DNA of 61,088 nucleotides from NCBI GenBank assembly GCA_905216095.1, contig CAJMSQ010000012.1, positions 1 through 61,088 of the forward strand. Reading direction: 5' to 3'. Below are positions 18,501 to 27,178 of this stretch, piece after piece. The position numbers and the translations under genes are program-made. The stretch is from an uncultured bacterium (GTDB lineage Bacteria > Bacteroidota > Bacteroidia > Bacteroidales > Bacteroidaceae). Under the pieces are notes generated by a model, which was not told the origin of the DNA, did not search any database, and saw only the letters and a program-made list of their open reading frames with translations. Positions within the stretch are counted from its first letter, which is position 1. Each line of letters opens with the position of its first letter.

Positions 18501-19624
18501 CCTGGTACGTAAGCCACTTCTGGCGCTACTATAAGTATACGCTCGACAAAGAGTTCCTCAAGAAGGCGCTTCCCGTCATGTACGACTATTGCCTCTTTAC
18601 CAAGAATATTGTAAGGCAGGATAGTAAGGGACTTTATGAAATCCCCGACGAGTGGAGTCCCGAGCATGGTCCCGGCGATGTTACCGCCTATGCGCAGCAG
18701 ACCAGCTATGAAGCCTTGGACGAGGTGTTCAAAGCCCACGAAGAATTGGGAGAAGAATCTCCGCTCACTGCAGCACAGATTGAGGCGCTGGAAGATCTTT
18801 ACAACAATTTCGACAAAGGCATCTGGACGGAAACATATAACGGAAAGGTATGTATTTCCGAGTGGAAGAACAATGCACTCCAGGATCCCGGCCACCGTCA
18901 TCTCTCTCACCTCATGTGCCTCTATCCTTTCTCTCAGGTAAGCGCATTCGACACCACTGAGGAAGGGCAAAACCTCTATCAGGCCGCATACAACGGCATG
19001 ATTGCCCGTAACGGCGACGTGACCGGATGGTCGATGGGCTGGCAGACGAATACTTACGCACGTTGTCTGGACGGTGACCGTGCACGCAACAACCTGACTT
19101 TGGCTCTTCGCCACTCCACCAGTTATGTCATTGCCATGGCCGGACAGGGCGGTTGCTACTATAATCTCTTCGACGCACACTCTCCCTTCCAGATTGACGG
19201 TAACTATGGTTGCACCAGCGGCATTGCGGAAATGCTTCTCCAGAGCTACGACGATGTCATCACCATCCTGCCCGCACTTCCCAGTGCATGGAAGAACGGT
19301 TCTGTCAGAGGATTGAAGGCTCAAGGCAATTATAATGTAGACATTACCTGGGCCGAGAACAAGGCTACCGAAGCACGTATCACCAATAACCTTGACACGC
19401 CGCGCACAGTCTCCGTACGCTACGAGGATAAGGTTGAGAATTATACCCTTGCAGGCAAAGAGACCCTCGTTCTTGACCTCAGCAACGGTCTCCCTACCGG
19501 TATAGCACATACTGCGATGCAGGAAGTTTCCGGTCAGAAAAGGATATACGATCTTAGCGGCCGCCGCGTCCAAAATACGGGCAAGGGTGTTTACATCGTA
19601 AACGGCAAGAAAATGATTTTCTGA
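15521..19624 (+). CDS. Secreted GH95-family alpha-L-fucosidase with lectin-like repeats and T9SS sorting domain
   Basis: The product is about 1367 residues. A signal peptide (MKKFSLLLGLTLGITMLAWA) is followed by about 550 residues of ricin/fascin-like beta repeats (KTYVLRSKRGFLLYS, YSIQNQPGGYLSVDEAYM). The GH95 catalytic region begins near 580 with YALPLGNGQIGTTIRGG and NEKTLWAG. Later are NLQGIWNDRSNSSFWHCDVH with QMNYWPAD (near 896-925), the acid-region EWSPEHG (near 1043) and QIDGNYGCTSGIAEMLLQS (near 1224), all family hallmarks. The last 35 residues (RIYDLSGRRVQNTGKGVYIV) are a type A sorting domain. GH95 enzymes release alpha-1,2-fucose or related sugars from host glycans or xyloglucan. 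The N-terminal module is unusually long for GH95. Confidence 0.92.
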   Translation: MKKFSLLLGLTLGITMLAWAGGMVSKALSGNSASPASETTTTAEITFTPGTSVTDIAEISEGKTYVLRSKRGFLLYSTNYPAHVAGSAGSGVTDEGEAGYTVEAQQFIFKTVGGVQYLYSVGAGKYVKSDGTYETAPTSPVTFVATGDATYPWQIKLGNNVINMQASSGSADGCMVNSYSTLDDGNKIQILEASVLNETEVYRGTYRNLVKEIETAKAFEFFCYNTTEAEKAIPATEPTTVDGYVAAIAALQAAIQQMKSGDITNTDIEGIPLYIGNKMHSTFFVYANEGNLGSNNAKFDTDHVWYFEKAGEDTYYLRNHATNLYAASLPATNNTKIPLVEKENAGAYTVDYAGQNGYCIIYQKDGEANRNAMHMVNWNGVVRWATTADASMFTLQNASALLPALEKTYSIQNQPGGYLSVDEAYMDNSGNLKLTNSQSPQGLNSLWHIMNEADGSIRFINAGTAKKGFVLNISGSEGAARAQMVAPATVEGKEGSYFNGTINLDGTASYIKLASSANNYWNKRGDYLALWNSGSAVGDNGSTFYINEVVPSDELLYAEYNTVTPGQRPADINDFALWYNVPVAHTGVSDTWMEYALPLGNGQIGTTIRGGIFKDEIQFNEKTLWAGNNKNNGQGYFQNFGSIMVTDKSGSFSLKDDSKPVKEYVRYLDIFDGVAGVNYKSSDEATSYKRRYFTSATDRAFVARYEAEGTDKLALNFVYVPDKLINASAVAYNEGVASFGGKLETVTYNTAFKVIASEGATVTTGEDGILVENADWVNIVMAAATDYDATKNGCVSGESAEAIAEKVMGRVNAAAAKDYATLLASHTAKHSELMNRTAFNIGERSDKTTEDLIKFYNAAVANKTTPEGLYLESLYFQYGRYMTIGANLDTDIHAPSNLQGIWNDRSNSSFWHCDVHADINVQMNYWPADPTNLSEMHRPFLEHIIDLATAENSPWAALATKVAGKAGGWAIAVENNIFGGSSTWCNSSIKTCGAWYVSHFWRYYKYTLDKEFLKKALPVMYDYCLFTKNIVRQDSKGLYEIPDEWSPEHGPGDVTAYAQQTSYEALDEVFKAHEELGEESPLTAAQIEALEDLYNNFDKGIWTETYNGKVCISEWKNNALQDPGHRHLSHLMCLYPFSQVSAFDTTEEGQNLYQAAYNGMIARNGDVTGWSMGWQTNTYARCLDGDRARNNLTLALRHSTSYVIAMAGQGGCYYNLFDAHSPFQIDGNYGCTSGIAEMLLQSYDDVITILPALPSAWKNGSVRGLKAQGNYNVDITWAENKATEARITNNLDTPRTVSVRYEDKVENYTLAGKETLVLDLSNGLPTGIAHTAMQEVSGQKRIYDLSGRRVQNTGKGVYIVNGKKMIF

Positions 19625-19653
19625 GCTGAAAGGCACTTCATGACATAGATTCG

Positions 19654-19695
19654 AGGCAGATGCATACGCAAAATATGCATCTGCCTTATTCTTTT
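19654..19695 (+). terminator. Terminator after the GH95 gene
   Basis: AGGCAGATGCATA pairs perfectly with TATGCATCTGCCT around a short loop, followed by TATTCTTTTC. Confidence 0.8.
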
Positions 19696-19895
19696 CAGAA
19701 ACAAGACGGCAGAAGGGGTATGTAGACCGGTTCTCCCGGCGGTCTGATGGCCGGTAGGGGCTGGATACCTTAAGGTAATGATGAGAAGTTTCTGAAAAAA
19801 ATATCCGGTCTCGGTTTTACTTTTCCCCATTTGGCGGGTCTGTAAAAATGTAAGGCCGCCCGAAAGCCCTTTGCCACCCGTGGTGACGAAACGAT

Positions 19896-20429
19896 ATGCG
19901 AACAAACGGACACGACATCATTGAAGCCATTCGCGAGAATCCCGAAAAGGGGTTCCGGTTGCTGATGTCCGGATACGGCGAGGCTGTGTACTGGCACATA
20001 CGCCGCCTGGTAGTGTCGCACGACGACGCGCAGGACGCCGCACAAGAGACCTTCATCCGCATATTCCGCGCCATCGGAACTGTCGGAAGGGGCACTTCCT
20101 TTGTGGCATGGGTATATCGCATCGCCACCAACGAGGCACTGCGTCTGCTGGAACGGCGCAAGGCGGAGCGGGAAGGCATGGAGTCTGCCGCGGATGTCTT
20201 CCCGGCGACAGACAGCTACGTGGACTACAGCGACCTGGAGGCAGTGAAACTCCAACGCGCCATCCTGTCATTGTCGCACAAGCAACAAGTCACGTTCAAC
20301 CTGCGCTATTACGATGAAATGACCTATGAGGAGATAGCCGAGGCCACAGGTTCGACCGCCGGTGGGGCAAAAGCGAACTACCATGCGGCCAAGGAGAAAA
20401 TCATACAATATATGAACGAAAACGACTGA
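19896..20429 (+). CDS. ECF-type RNA polymerase sigma factor
   Basis: The 177-residue protein has sigma region 2 (DDAQDAAQETFIRIFRAI, near 48-65; SFVAWVYRIATNEALRLL) and region 4 (LSHKQQVTFNLRYYDEMTYEEIAEATGSTAGGAKANYHAAKEK), with the usual short acidic linker between. It recruits RNA polymerase to a specific set of promoters. The next gene starts 7 nt after its stop and encodes a small single-span membrane protein, the usual position of an anti-sigma factor. Confidence 0.94.
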   Translation: MRTNGHDIIEAIRENPEKGFRLLMSGYGEAVYWHIRRLVVSHDDAQDAAQETFIRIFRAIGTVGRGTSFVAWVYRIATNEALRLLERRKAEREGMESAADVFPATDSYVDYSDLEAVKLQRAILSLSHKQQVTFNLRYYDEMTYEEIAEATGSTAGGAKANYHAAKEKIIQYMNEND

Positions 20430-20436
20430 CGAGGAT

Positions 20437-20781
20437 ATGAACAACGATTTTGACTTGAAACGGGTAGGAAAACGTATGCCCTATACCGTTCCCGACGGAT
20501 TCTTTGCCGAAATGGAGAGGAATGTTCTGGAAAAAGCGGGGTGTGCGCCCTTGTCCCGCCACACGGCGAAGCCGCACCCGGCATTGCGGTGGCTGTTGTA
20601 CGGCACATCGGTGGCTGCGGTGGCTGTTCTTGTATTCCGTCTGGCACCCGCGTCTTCCGATGCCGGTGACCGGTGCGACTTTGCCGCCGTGGAACAGGCT
20701 TTCGACGGCTTGTGCGAGGCCGACCGTACCGGATTGCTGAACACTTACGAGGACGATACATTCATCAACGATACGTTTTAA
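20437..20781 (+). CDS. Small membrane protein, probable anti-sigma partner
   Basis: The 114-residue protein has a cytoplasmic N terminus (DFDLKRVGKRMPYTVPDGFFAEMERNVLEK, about 1-35), one transmembrane segment (LRWLLYGTSVAAVAVLVFRLA, about 49-69) and a short acidic periplasmic tail. The tight spacing to the ECF sigma gene and this topology fit a membrane anti-sigma factor in Bacteroidales. It shows no zinc-binding HxxxCxxC motif, so assignment rests on context. Confidence 0.6.
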   Translation: MNNDFDLKRVGKRMPYTVPDGFFAEMERNVLEKAGCAPLSRHTAKPHPALRWLLYGTSVAAVAVLVFRLAPASSDAGDRCDFAAVEQAFDGLCEADRTGLLNTYEDDTFINDTF

Positions 20782-20803
20782 TTCACTTTCAATAAATACA
20801 GTT

Positions 20804-21277
20804 ATGAAAAGATTTATCAAACACATGCTGATGGCCGTCGCCGCTTTCGCCGTATGCGGGGCCGCCGGTGCGCAAAAGTCCGAGAAAGCAGGCGAGAACC
20901 GTGAAAAATTCGCCGAAAGGCAGGCCCGCCACATTGCAGTCCAACTGGCGATGGACGATGCCACGACTGCCAAGTTCGTGGAAGCCTTCACCCAATGTCA
21001 GAAAGAGACGTGGGAGGCCGGGACGCAGATGCGGCAGTTCCGTAACCGCAAATCGGCCGAACTGTCCGAGGAACAGGCGGGACAGATTCTGAAGGCGCGT
21101 TTCGACCACAGCCGGAAAGTGTTGGACATACGTCGGAAATATTATGACAAGTACAGCAAATTTCTGACACAAAAGCAGATACAGCGCGTTTACGACCTGG
21201 AAAAGAATATGGCCGGCCGGTTGGCCAAACGCGGAAAGGGCAAAAAGCCCATGCAGCCCCGACAAAAGAAAAACTGA
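20804..21277 (+). CDS. Small secreted helical protein (Spy/CpxP-like or DUF4890-like)
   Basis: The 157-residue product has a signal peptide ending near AAGAQK (residues 1-23), then charged helices (FAERQARHIAVQLAMDDATTAKFVEAF, LDIRRKYYDKYSKFLTQKQIQRVYDLEK) and a basic tail (GKGKKPMQPRQKKN). The pattern of repeated 'L.LT..Q' helices resembles periplasmic LTXXQ/Spy-type proteins. It is the third gene of the sigma/anti-sigma operon, so it may sense or respond to envelope stress. Function is inferred from form and context only. Confidence 0.6.
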   Translation: MKRFIKHMLMAVAAFAVCGAAGAQKSEKAGENREKFAERQARHIAVQLAMDDATTAKFVEAFTQCQKETWEAGTQMRQFRNRKSAELSEEQAGQILKARFDHSRKVLDIRRKYYDKYSKFLTQKQIQRVYDLEKNMAGRLAKRGKGKKPMQPRQKKN

Positions 21278-21319
21278 CACGAATCCGCCCGCTGTTGATG
21301 CGAGGTCTGAATTTCCGGA

Positions 21320-21371
21320 CTGCCGCCTGCGCCGTCGCCACACCGGCCCGCGCAGGCGGCAGACCGTTTTT
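21320..21371 (+). terminator. Terminator of the ECF sigma operon
   Basis: CTGCCGCCTGCGC (21320-21332) pairs perfectly with GCGCAGGCGGCAG (21350-21362), followed by ACCGTTTTTTA. Confidence 0.88.
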
Positions 21372-21491
21372 TATTGCTTTTGCCTTGCTGTACAACCGTA
21401 GGCTTCCTGTTTCCCGTGCCGAAGCCGCTTCCTTCTTTCAGCAGTCATTCCGCAAGGCCCTCGGGCATCAGGCCGATTTCGCGCGGAAACG

Positions 21492-21523
21492 TTTGGCAAT
21501 TCCATCAAAATGCCGTACCTTTG
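21492..21523 (+). promoter_or_regulatory. pgi promoter
   Basis: TTTG (21492-21495), 20 nt, TACCTTTG (21516-21523). The leader to the ATG at 21614 is about 85 nt. The remainder of the 21278-21613 gap holds only the preceding terminator. Confidence 0.78.
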
Positions 21524-21613
21524 CGCCTGAATCCAAGCAGGTTTCCCTGCCTGCCGTCCGTGCAATGCTTCGTGCGGCGGCATATTTGTTTAATGGTATT
21601 AAATGCTTAGGGT

Positions 21614-22957
21614 ATGAAGAATATTCAATTGGAAATCGGCAAGGCTGCTTCCTTTCTCGCAGCCGACGCCGTCAAGGCTTTCGAGCCTCGCGTGAAAGAG
21701 GCACAGACGGCCCTCGAGGCCGGGACTTGTGCCGGCAATGACTATTTAGGATGGATGCACCTGCCCTCTTCCACAACGCCGGAACTGCTGGCAGACCTGA
21801 AGCAGACCGCAGCCGTGTTGCGCGAGAACTGTGACACCATCGTCGTGGCCGGTATCGGCGGCAGCTATCTTGGTGCACGCGCCGTCATCTCGGCTTTGGA
21901 AAATAGCTTCGAGTGGCTTACGAACGACGGGACCAATCCTGTGATGCTTTTTGCGGGAAACAACATCGGCGAAGACTATCTGGCCGAGCTCTGTGCCTAT
22001 CTCAAGGGGCGCAAGTTCGGTGTCATCAATATATCGAAGAGCGGTACGACAACGGAAACGGCACTTGCTTTCCGCCTGCTCAAGAAACAGTGCGAGGAAC
22101 AGCGCGGCCGCGACGTGGCACGCAAGGTCATCGTGGCCATTACCGACGCCCGCAAGGGAGCCGCCCGCACCACGGCCGACAAGGAAGGCTACAAGAGTTT
22201 CATTATCCCCGACAACGTGGGCGGACGCTTCTCGGTCCTCACACCGGTAGGCCTGTTGCCCATCGCATGTGCCGGTTTCGACATTGACAGGCTCGTGGCC
22301 GGTGCCGCCGACATGGAACGCGCCACTGCCGCCGACGTACCTTTCGCGGAGAACCCCGCGGCCCTGTACGCCGCCGTGCGCAATGCCCTGTACGAGGCAG
22401 GCAAGAAAACGGAAATATTGGCCAACTTCCAGCCCAAACTCCACTTCATGAACGAATGGTGGAAGCAACTCTACGGCGAGAGTGAGGGCAAGGACGGAAA
22501 AGGCATATTCCCCGCAGCCGTAGACCTTACGACCGACCTGCATTCCATGGGACAATGGATTCAGGAGGGCGAGCGCACGATTTTCGAGACCGTCATTTCG
22601 GTGGAGCAGCCCAATCACAGTCTGCTCTTCCCCCACGACGACGAAAATCTGGACGGCCTGAACTTCCTCGAAGGACGCCGTGTGGACGAAGTGAACAAGA
22701 TGGCCGAACTGGGAACACAGCTGGCACACGTGGACGGCGGCGTGCCCAATCTGCGCATCACGATGCCTGAACTCAATGAATACTATCTCGGCCAACTTAT
22801 CTACTTCTTCGAGCGCGCTTGTGGTATAAGCGGCCTTCTGTTAGGCGTCAATCCGTTCGACCAGCCCGGCGTGGAAGCCTACAAGAAGAATATGTTCGCT
22901 TTGCTCGACAAGCCCGGTTACGAGGCCGAAAGCAAGGCTATACGTGCCAGACTTTAA
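21614..22957 (+). CDS. pgi: Glucose-6-phosphate isomerase
   Basis: Pgi interconverts glucose-6-phosphate and fructose-6-phosphate in glycolysis. The 447-residue length matches the shorter bacterial form. Visible are the sugar-phosphate site [37 protein letters not shown], and the signature region [19 protein letters not shown] with [18 protein letters not shown]. The HAD phosphatase gene follows 17 nt after its stop, probably in the same transcript. Confidence 0.97.
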   Translation: MKNIQLEIGKAASFLAADAVKAFEPRVKEAQTALEAGTCAGNDYLGWMHLPSSTTPELLADLKQTAAVLRENCDTIVVAGIGGSYLGARAVISALENSFEWLTNDGTNPVMLFAGNNIGEDYLAELCAYLKGRKFGVINISKSGTTTETALAFRLLKKQCEEQRGRDVARKVIVAITDARKGAARTTADKEGYKSFIIPDNVGGRFSVLTPVGLLPIACAGFDIDRLVAGAADMERATAADVPFAENPAALYAAVRNALYEAGKKTEILANFQPKLHFMNEWWKQLYGESEGKDGKGIFPAAVDLTTDLHSMGQWIQEGERTIFETVISVEQPNHSLLFPHDDENLDGLNFLEGRRVDEVNKMAELGTQLAHVDGGVPNLRITMPELNEYYLGQLIYFFERACGISGLLLGVNPFDQPGVEAYKKNMFALLDKPGYEAESKAIRARL

Positions 22958-22974
22958 GAAAGGACAGGCTCTTT

Positions 22975-23697
22975 ATGTTTGAAGAAGCAATACAAGCCTA
23001 TCGGCAAAAGCACGGCTTCGGGACGTTCAGCCCGAAAGCCGTGCTTTTCGATATGGATGGTGTCCTGTTCGACTCCATGCCGGCACATGCCCGTTCGTGG
23101 GCCAAGGTCTGCACCGAATTCGGGCTGGAAATGACACCCGAAGAGGCATTCATGCACGAGGGCCGTACCGGTGCATCGACCATAAACATTCTTGCGCGTC
23201 GGCACTGGGGACGTGAGGCCACCGAAGAGGAAATCCGGCAGATTTATGCCGCCAAGTGCGAAGCCTTCAATGCTTGTGCCGAAGCCGGGAAGATGCGTGG
23301 CGCGGAACAGGTGCTGGCACAGGCGAAAGCTGCCGGCCTGAATCTGTTTGTCGTGACGGGAAGCGGGCAAAAGTCCCTGCTGGACCGTCTGCGCGAGAAC
23401 TATCCCGGCATTTTTGCCGACGGGCATGTCATCTCGAGCAAGGACGTCCGGCACGGCAAACCCTCGCCCGAGCCCTATCTGAAAGGGCTGGAACTGGCCG
23501 GTGCGGAGCCTTGGGAAGCCGTAGTCGTCGAAAACGCACCCCTGGGTGTGCGCTCCGCCGTTGCCGCGCGCGTCTTCACGATTGCCGTCAATACCGGACC
23601 GTTGCCCGACCACGTCTTGCTCGACGAAGGCGCGGACCTTCTGTTCTCCGGCATGGACGCGCTGGCGCAATCCCGCTTTTTCGAGACCGCTGTCTGA
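22975..23697 (+). CDS. HAD-superfamily sugar-phosphate phosphatase/mutase (beta-phosphoglucomutase-like)
   Basis: The 240-residue protein has HAD motif I VLFDMDGVLFDSMPAHARSW (nucleophile Asp in FDMDG), motif II VVTGSG, motif III KDVRHGKPSPEPYL and motif IV VVVENAPLGVRSAVAA. The helical cap after motif I fits the beta-phosphoglucomutase/phosphatase subgroup. The start MFEEAIQAY at 22975 follows pgi closely; a longer upstream frame would overlap pgi. The substrate is probably a hexose or other sugar phosphate. Confidence 0.9.
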   Translation: MFEEAIQAYRQKHGFGTFSPKAVLFDMDGVLFDSMPAHARSWAKVCTEFGLEMTPEEAFMHEGRTGASTINILARRHWGREATEEEIRQIYAAKCEAFNACAEAGKMRGAEQVLAQAKAAGLNLFVVTGSGQKSLLDRLRENYPGIFADGHVISSKDVRHGKPSPEPYLKGLELAGAEPWEAVVVENAPLGVRSAVAARVFTIAVNTGPLPDHVLLDEGADLLFSGMDALAQSRFFETAV

Positions 23698-23746
23698 AGT
23701 CCGCGGGAGCGGAAAGGCCGTCGGCAGCATCGTATTACCCAACAAA

Positions 23747-23797
23747 ACAGCCCCCGAAGAGATGTCATAGACATGCTTCGGGGGCTGTTTTTATTTT
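23747..23797 (+). terminator. Terminator after pgi-HAD
   Basis: ACAGCCCCCGAAG pairs perfectly with CTTCGGGGGCTGT, followed by TTTTATTTT. The A-rich 5' side may also serve the convergent gene ending at 23829. Confidence 0.9.
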
Positions 23798-23828
23798 AGA
23801 ACGGAAAAAAACTGATGGCCGTTCCGGC

Positions 23829-24407
23829 TCAGCCCAGTTCCTCGCCGCGTATGCCGAGCGCACTCATGAGCGAGTAGCCCAGGATTTCCTGTTCGAACCC
23901 GCGGCCCGTGACGGGCTGCATGGTGAAAAGAGTTATCTTTTTGTCCTCATCGGCTTTCGCAACCGTTCGCTTGACCCGCTCGCCGTAACGCTCCATGTCG
24001 GCCACCACAAGCAGCCGCCTGACGTCCTTTCCCTGCAGTATACCCTCGACGGATTGCACGAAAAAGTCTTCGGCCGATACGATTTCCTCGACCGGGAAAC
24101 TATGTAGCGTAAATTCTCCCAGGTTGTCCTTGAACGCCTTGCCGTCAAGTTCCTTGCCGAAATCGGACGGCTGCATGTATTGCAGTTCTTTCTTATCTTT
24201 TGCATGGATGAAAATGGCCTGTATGTCGTTGTCTCCGGGGCGCAGGCCGCCGTCCAGTGCCACGCAGTCCAGCCAGTGGCAGAGATTGCCCGCCGGTATG
24301 CGGCGGTCTATCATCCTTTCGAAATTGACGATAAGGTCGAAAGTGACGCGGTCAAGGAAATCCGCGTCGATGAGGATGACGTTTTCGCTCCATTTGGATT
24401 CGTTCAT
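23829..24407 (-). CDS. Conserved Bacteroidales protein, probably DUF6621
   Basis: The 192-residue product starts MNESKWSENVILIDADFLDRVTFDLIVNFE. Conserved features include LDCVALDGGLRPGDNDIQAIFIHAK, LHSFPVEE and RRLLVVADMERYGERVKRTV. The alternating beta strands and helices (VILIDADF, IQAIFIHA, RRLLVVADM, KITLFTMQP) suggest a Rossmann-like, possibly NYN/PIN-like fold, but I see no complete active site. A TAAGTTTG box (24491-24498, minus strand) fits its promoter. Function unknown. Confidence 0.7.
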   Translation of the reverse strand: MNESKWSENVILIDADFLDRVTFDLIVNFERMIDRRIPAGNLCHWLDCVALDGGLRPGDNDIQAIFIHAKDKKELQYMQPSDFGKELDGKAFKDNLGEFTLHSFPVEEIVSAEDFFVQSVEGILQGKDVRRLLVVADMERYGERVKRTVAKADEDKKITLFTMQPVTGRGFEQEILGYSLMSALGIRGEELG

Positions 24408-24574
24408 GTCGTTGTTTTTCCGGTTGTAACGTGAGATGGCACTATTGCCGTGAACCGCCGGCGTCGTTTGCATCCGAGCGGGTTCGTGGCGCAAACTTAG
24501 ACAATATATTCCGAACAGACGAATAAAAGGGTGAGAAAACGCACATGGCCATCGGCTCCTGACCGGAAGAAAAA

Positions 24575-24603
24575 GCCGGTGTCGCCCCAGTTGCGACACC
24601 GGC
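24575..24603. terminator. Perfect 11-bp hairpin
   Basis: GCCGGTGTCGC pairs with GCGACACCGGC in the gene-free stretch 24408-24758. It is preceded by GAAAAA, so on the minus strand it ends in a short T-run. Confidence 0.5.
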
Positions 24604-24671
24604 ACGACACATAACCTCAAAATCGACTGCCGCCCCGTTTACGACAAACGGACCGAGGGGCCGAAACCACA

Positions 24672-24715
24672 AACTGCGCCCGGGAAGCCATATAGCAAAC
24701 TTCCCGGGCGCAGTT
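24672..24715. terminator. Perfect 16-bp hairpin, terminator of the MBOAT/SGNH operon
   Basis: AACTGCGCCCGGGAAG pairs exactly with CTTCCCGGGCGCAGTT around a 12-nt loop. It lies about 45 nt downstream of the SGNH gene stop on the minus strand. Confidence 0.75.
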
Positions 24716-24758
24716 GTTCCTATATGTTTGTCCTTTACTGCAAACTGAAGGGCATCAA

Positions 24759-25679
24759 CTACACGCCGGCGGAGCAAGCGTGCAGGTATTGTTTCAAATC
24801 ATGGGCGAAGATTGACGTGTACAATCGTGCCCCTTTGTCCCACATGTGTCCATTGTCTCTGAAATACTCGGGATGATTGTTGAACAACCCTTTTGTGTGA
24901 TAGTCGAAGAATGGAATGCCGTTTTCCTCGGCCAGTTGTTTCAATGGTCCGTACAGTCCGGTTTCCGCCTCAGTATAGCTCGGCGACACCATAAATACAA
25001 GTATGATATTCCGGTCCTTGCATAATGTGATAAATCTCCTGACATATTGCAATTTCAACCCATCAACACTTTCGGATGTGTCTGCTTTTATCAAATCCGT
25101 CGGCACAGAGCCGGGTTGTGGCATAGGTATATAACCAGCATCCTCTTCTTGCTGTCTATTGACAAGCAATCCCGCCAGATTAGACACCGCTTTGGCATTG
25201 TAACGATAGAGATGACAAATACGGTAAGCCCAATAAGTTCCTGCATCCCGATATACAGAATCAGCTCTTTCACTTCTACCAAAATAAGGAGCGAAATAAC
25301 TTGTTTTCTTAAAAGGTTCAGGAGAAACTTCATAGTCGTTTGTACTCACTTCTAATCCAATAATCTTTGGCGTATGATGCGTCAGGATTTGATTCAATAA
25401 AAAATAATGGGAATAAATGCAGTCACTGCCATCTACCCCTCCGTTGTAAACGCTCATACCTATGGAGTCCGACAAGATGGAAGGTACGTAATGGAAATTA
25501 CATCGGGAAGTCCCCAACAATATGACGTCTGTGTCCGCTTCGTCAGCCAGGTATCTCAATTTAGGCCCTGTTATGTCCCGCGTATGCTGATTGACCCACC
25601 ACATTATCTGCCCGCCGATTCTGTCTGCCGCGAACAGGGCAACAATAACGAACAAGAGGCTTTTCAATAAATTCTTCAT
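24759..25679 (-). CDS. SGNH-like periplasmic acyltransferase/esterase partner of MBOAT
   Basis: The 306-residue protein has an N-terminal membrane anchor (LLKSLLFVIVALFAADRIGG, 4-23). Motifs fit a divergent SGNH fold: DVILLGTSRCNFHYVP (block I, Ser in GTSR), YNGGVDGSDC (block II-like), and DNGHMWDKGARLYTSIF near the C terminus supplying Asp/His. It starts 9 nt after the MBOAT gene's stop. Such pairs (DltD or AlgX/AlgJ type) transfer acyl groups onto surface polymers after MBOAT exports the donor. The polymer is unknown. Confidence 0.78.
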   Translation of the reverse strand: MKNLLKSLLFVIVALFAADRIGGQIMWWVNQHTRDITGPKLRYLADEADTDVILLGTSRCNFHYVPSILSDSIGMSVYNGGVDGSDCIYSHYFLLNQILTHHTPKIIGLEVSTNDYEVSPEPFKKTSYFAPYFGRSERADSVYRDAGTYWAYRICHLYRYNAKAVSNLAGLLVNRQQEEDAGYIPMPQPGSVPTDLIKADTSESVDGLKLQYVRRFITLCKDRNIILVFMVSPSYTEAETGLYGPLKQLAEENGIPFFDYHTKGLFNNHPEYFRDNGHMWDKGARLYTSIFAHDLKQYLHACSAGV

Positions 25680-25688
25680 ACTAAAAAA

Positions 25689-27092
25689 TTAAAACTGGAA
25701 ATAGATAAACTGGTCTCCGTTCAACACTCCGAACAGGATGATAAATGCTATCATACCTACTATGTACATATGTCTGACCATCCAGACAGGAGAGTCTGAT
25801 ATGCTGATTTTCAGGCCATACTCATCGATGATTTCTTTCATCAGCACTATGGACAGCGCCAGGATGATGGCAAAGATATCGGCCTTGCGCATAAAAGGCA
25901 TTGCCGGATTGGTAAATATGCCCTCTATAATCATAAAGGCATCCGAAATGGTATTTGCACGAAAAAAAATCCATGCCAGACACACGATGCAGAAGGTTAG
26001 TCCCCAATGAACGACCTTTCCTTGAATTTTCCATTGCGCCTTGTTCCATCCCAATAGTTTCTCGACGCATTGCAAGGCTCCATGAATCGTCCCCCATATA
26101 ATAAATGTCCAATTTGCGCCGTGCCATATTCCGCTGACAAAGAATGTAATCATAATATTAAGGTGGCAGCGGGCCTTACTCACACGATTGCCTCCCAAAG
26201 GTATGTACACGTAATCCCTAAACCAGGTCGATAAGGAAATATGCCAACGTCTCCAAAAGTCAGTGACCGTGGTGGCGAAGTAGGGTCTTCGGAAATTTTC
26301 CATCAGGTTAAAGCCCAAGACCCTGGCTGCTCCGATAGCCGTCAGTGAATAGCCGGAAAAGTCTCCGTATATCTGGAAGGGAAAAAACAAGGAGGCCAAC
26401 AAGTATGAGCCGCCATTGTGATGAGCCGCATTATTATAGATGGCATCGACGTAGATTGCGCAGCGGTCCGCAAGTATCAACTTCAGGAAATAGCCCCAAA
26501 GCATGAGACGAACGCCGGTCATTACATTTTCATAAGAGAAGGCACGCTTCTGCTTGAACTGTGGCAGCAAGTTGGCAGACCTTTCTATAGGTCCGGCTAC
26601 AAGTTGGGGGAAGAAAGACACGAACAATGCGTAAGTAAAGAAGTCCTTCTCAACGGGAGTATTGCCTCTATACACATCAATGGAATAGCCCAGCGCCTGA
26701 AAAATATAAAATGAGATTCCGACAGGCAAAAGTAGCGTAAATTCAGGCATCCGCACAGACATTCCCCATTGCACCAACAGGTCGCTGATGTTTTCTGCCA
26801 CGAAATTATAATATTTGAACAGGAACAAAATGCCCAGATTGAGCACCAGACTACCAACCAGACACCGGCGTTTTGCACGTTGCCCCGTGCAATGTCCGAT
26901 TCCCAGCGCAGCCAAATAGGTGACGAGCGTGCTGGACAGGAGAAGCAGCGCATACAACGGTTCCCAATTCATGTAGAAATAATAACTCGCCCCAAGCAAA
27001 AACAGATTACGTGCCCTCAGAGACGGCAAAATGAAATAGATGATGCATACTGCCGGGAAGAAAAGCAGAAAATGCAACGAGTTAAAAAGCAT
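25689..27092 (-). CDS. MBOAT-family O-acyltransferase (AlgI/DltB-like)
   Basis: The 467-residue polytopic membrane protein matches the AlgI/DltB family: LPVGISFYIFQALGYSIDVYRG, FVSFFPQLVAGPIERS, FPFQIYGDFSGYSLTAIGAARVLGF, FWRRWHISLSTWFRDYVYIPLGGNR, and the catalytic His region FFVSGIWHGANWTFIIWG. It moves acyl groups across the inner membrane for O-acylation of an extracytoplasmic polymer. The ATG at 27092 is preferred; the frame upstream begins with TTG. It forms an operon with the SGNH-like gene. Confidence 0.92.
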   Translation of the reverse strand: MLFNSLHFLLFFPAVCIIYFILPSLRARNLFLLGASYYFYMNWEPLYALLLLSSTLVTYLAALGIGHCTGQRAKRRCLVGSLVLNLGILFLFKYYNFVAENISDLLVQWGMSVRMPEFTLLLPVGISFYIFQALGYSIDVYRGNTPVEKDFFTYALFVSFFPQLVAGPIERSANLLPQFKQKRAFSYENVMTGVRLMLWGYFLKLILADRCAIYVDAIYNNAAHHNGGSYLLASLFFPFQIYGDFSGYSLTAIGAARVLGFNLMENFRRPYFATTVTDFWRRWHISLSTWFRDYVYIPLGGNRVSKARCHLNIMITFFVSGIWHGANWTFIIWGTIHGALQCVEKLLGWNKAQWKIQGKVVHWGLTFCIVCLAWIFFRANTISDAFMIIEGIFTNPAMPFMRKADIFAIILALSIVLMKEIIDEYGLKISISDSPVWMVRHMYIVGMIAFIILFGVLNGDQFIYFQF

Positions 27093-27178
27093 AAGGCTCT
27101 TCAATTTTGTGTCTTCCCAGCTCCTAAAAGACGATTCCTACTAAAACCACGAAGCGTGGAACTGCAAATACTATATTC

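Noticed and set aside
16058..19636. Long minus-strand frames (16058-17374, 18236-19636) antisense to GH95
   Set aside because: No motifs and no promoter; fully overlapped by the GH95 catalytic gene.
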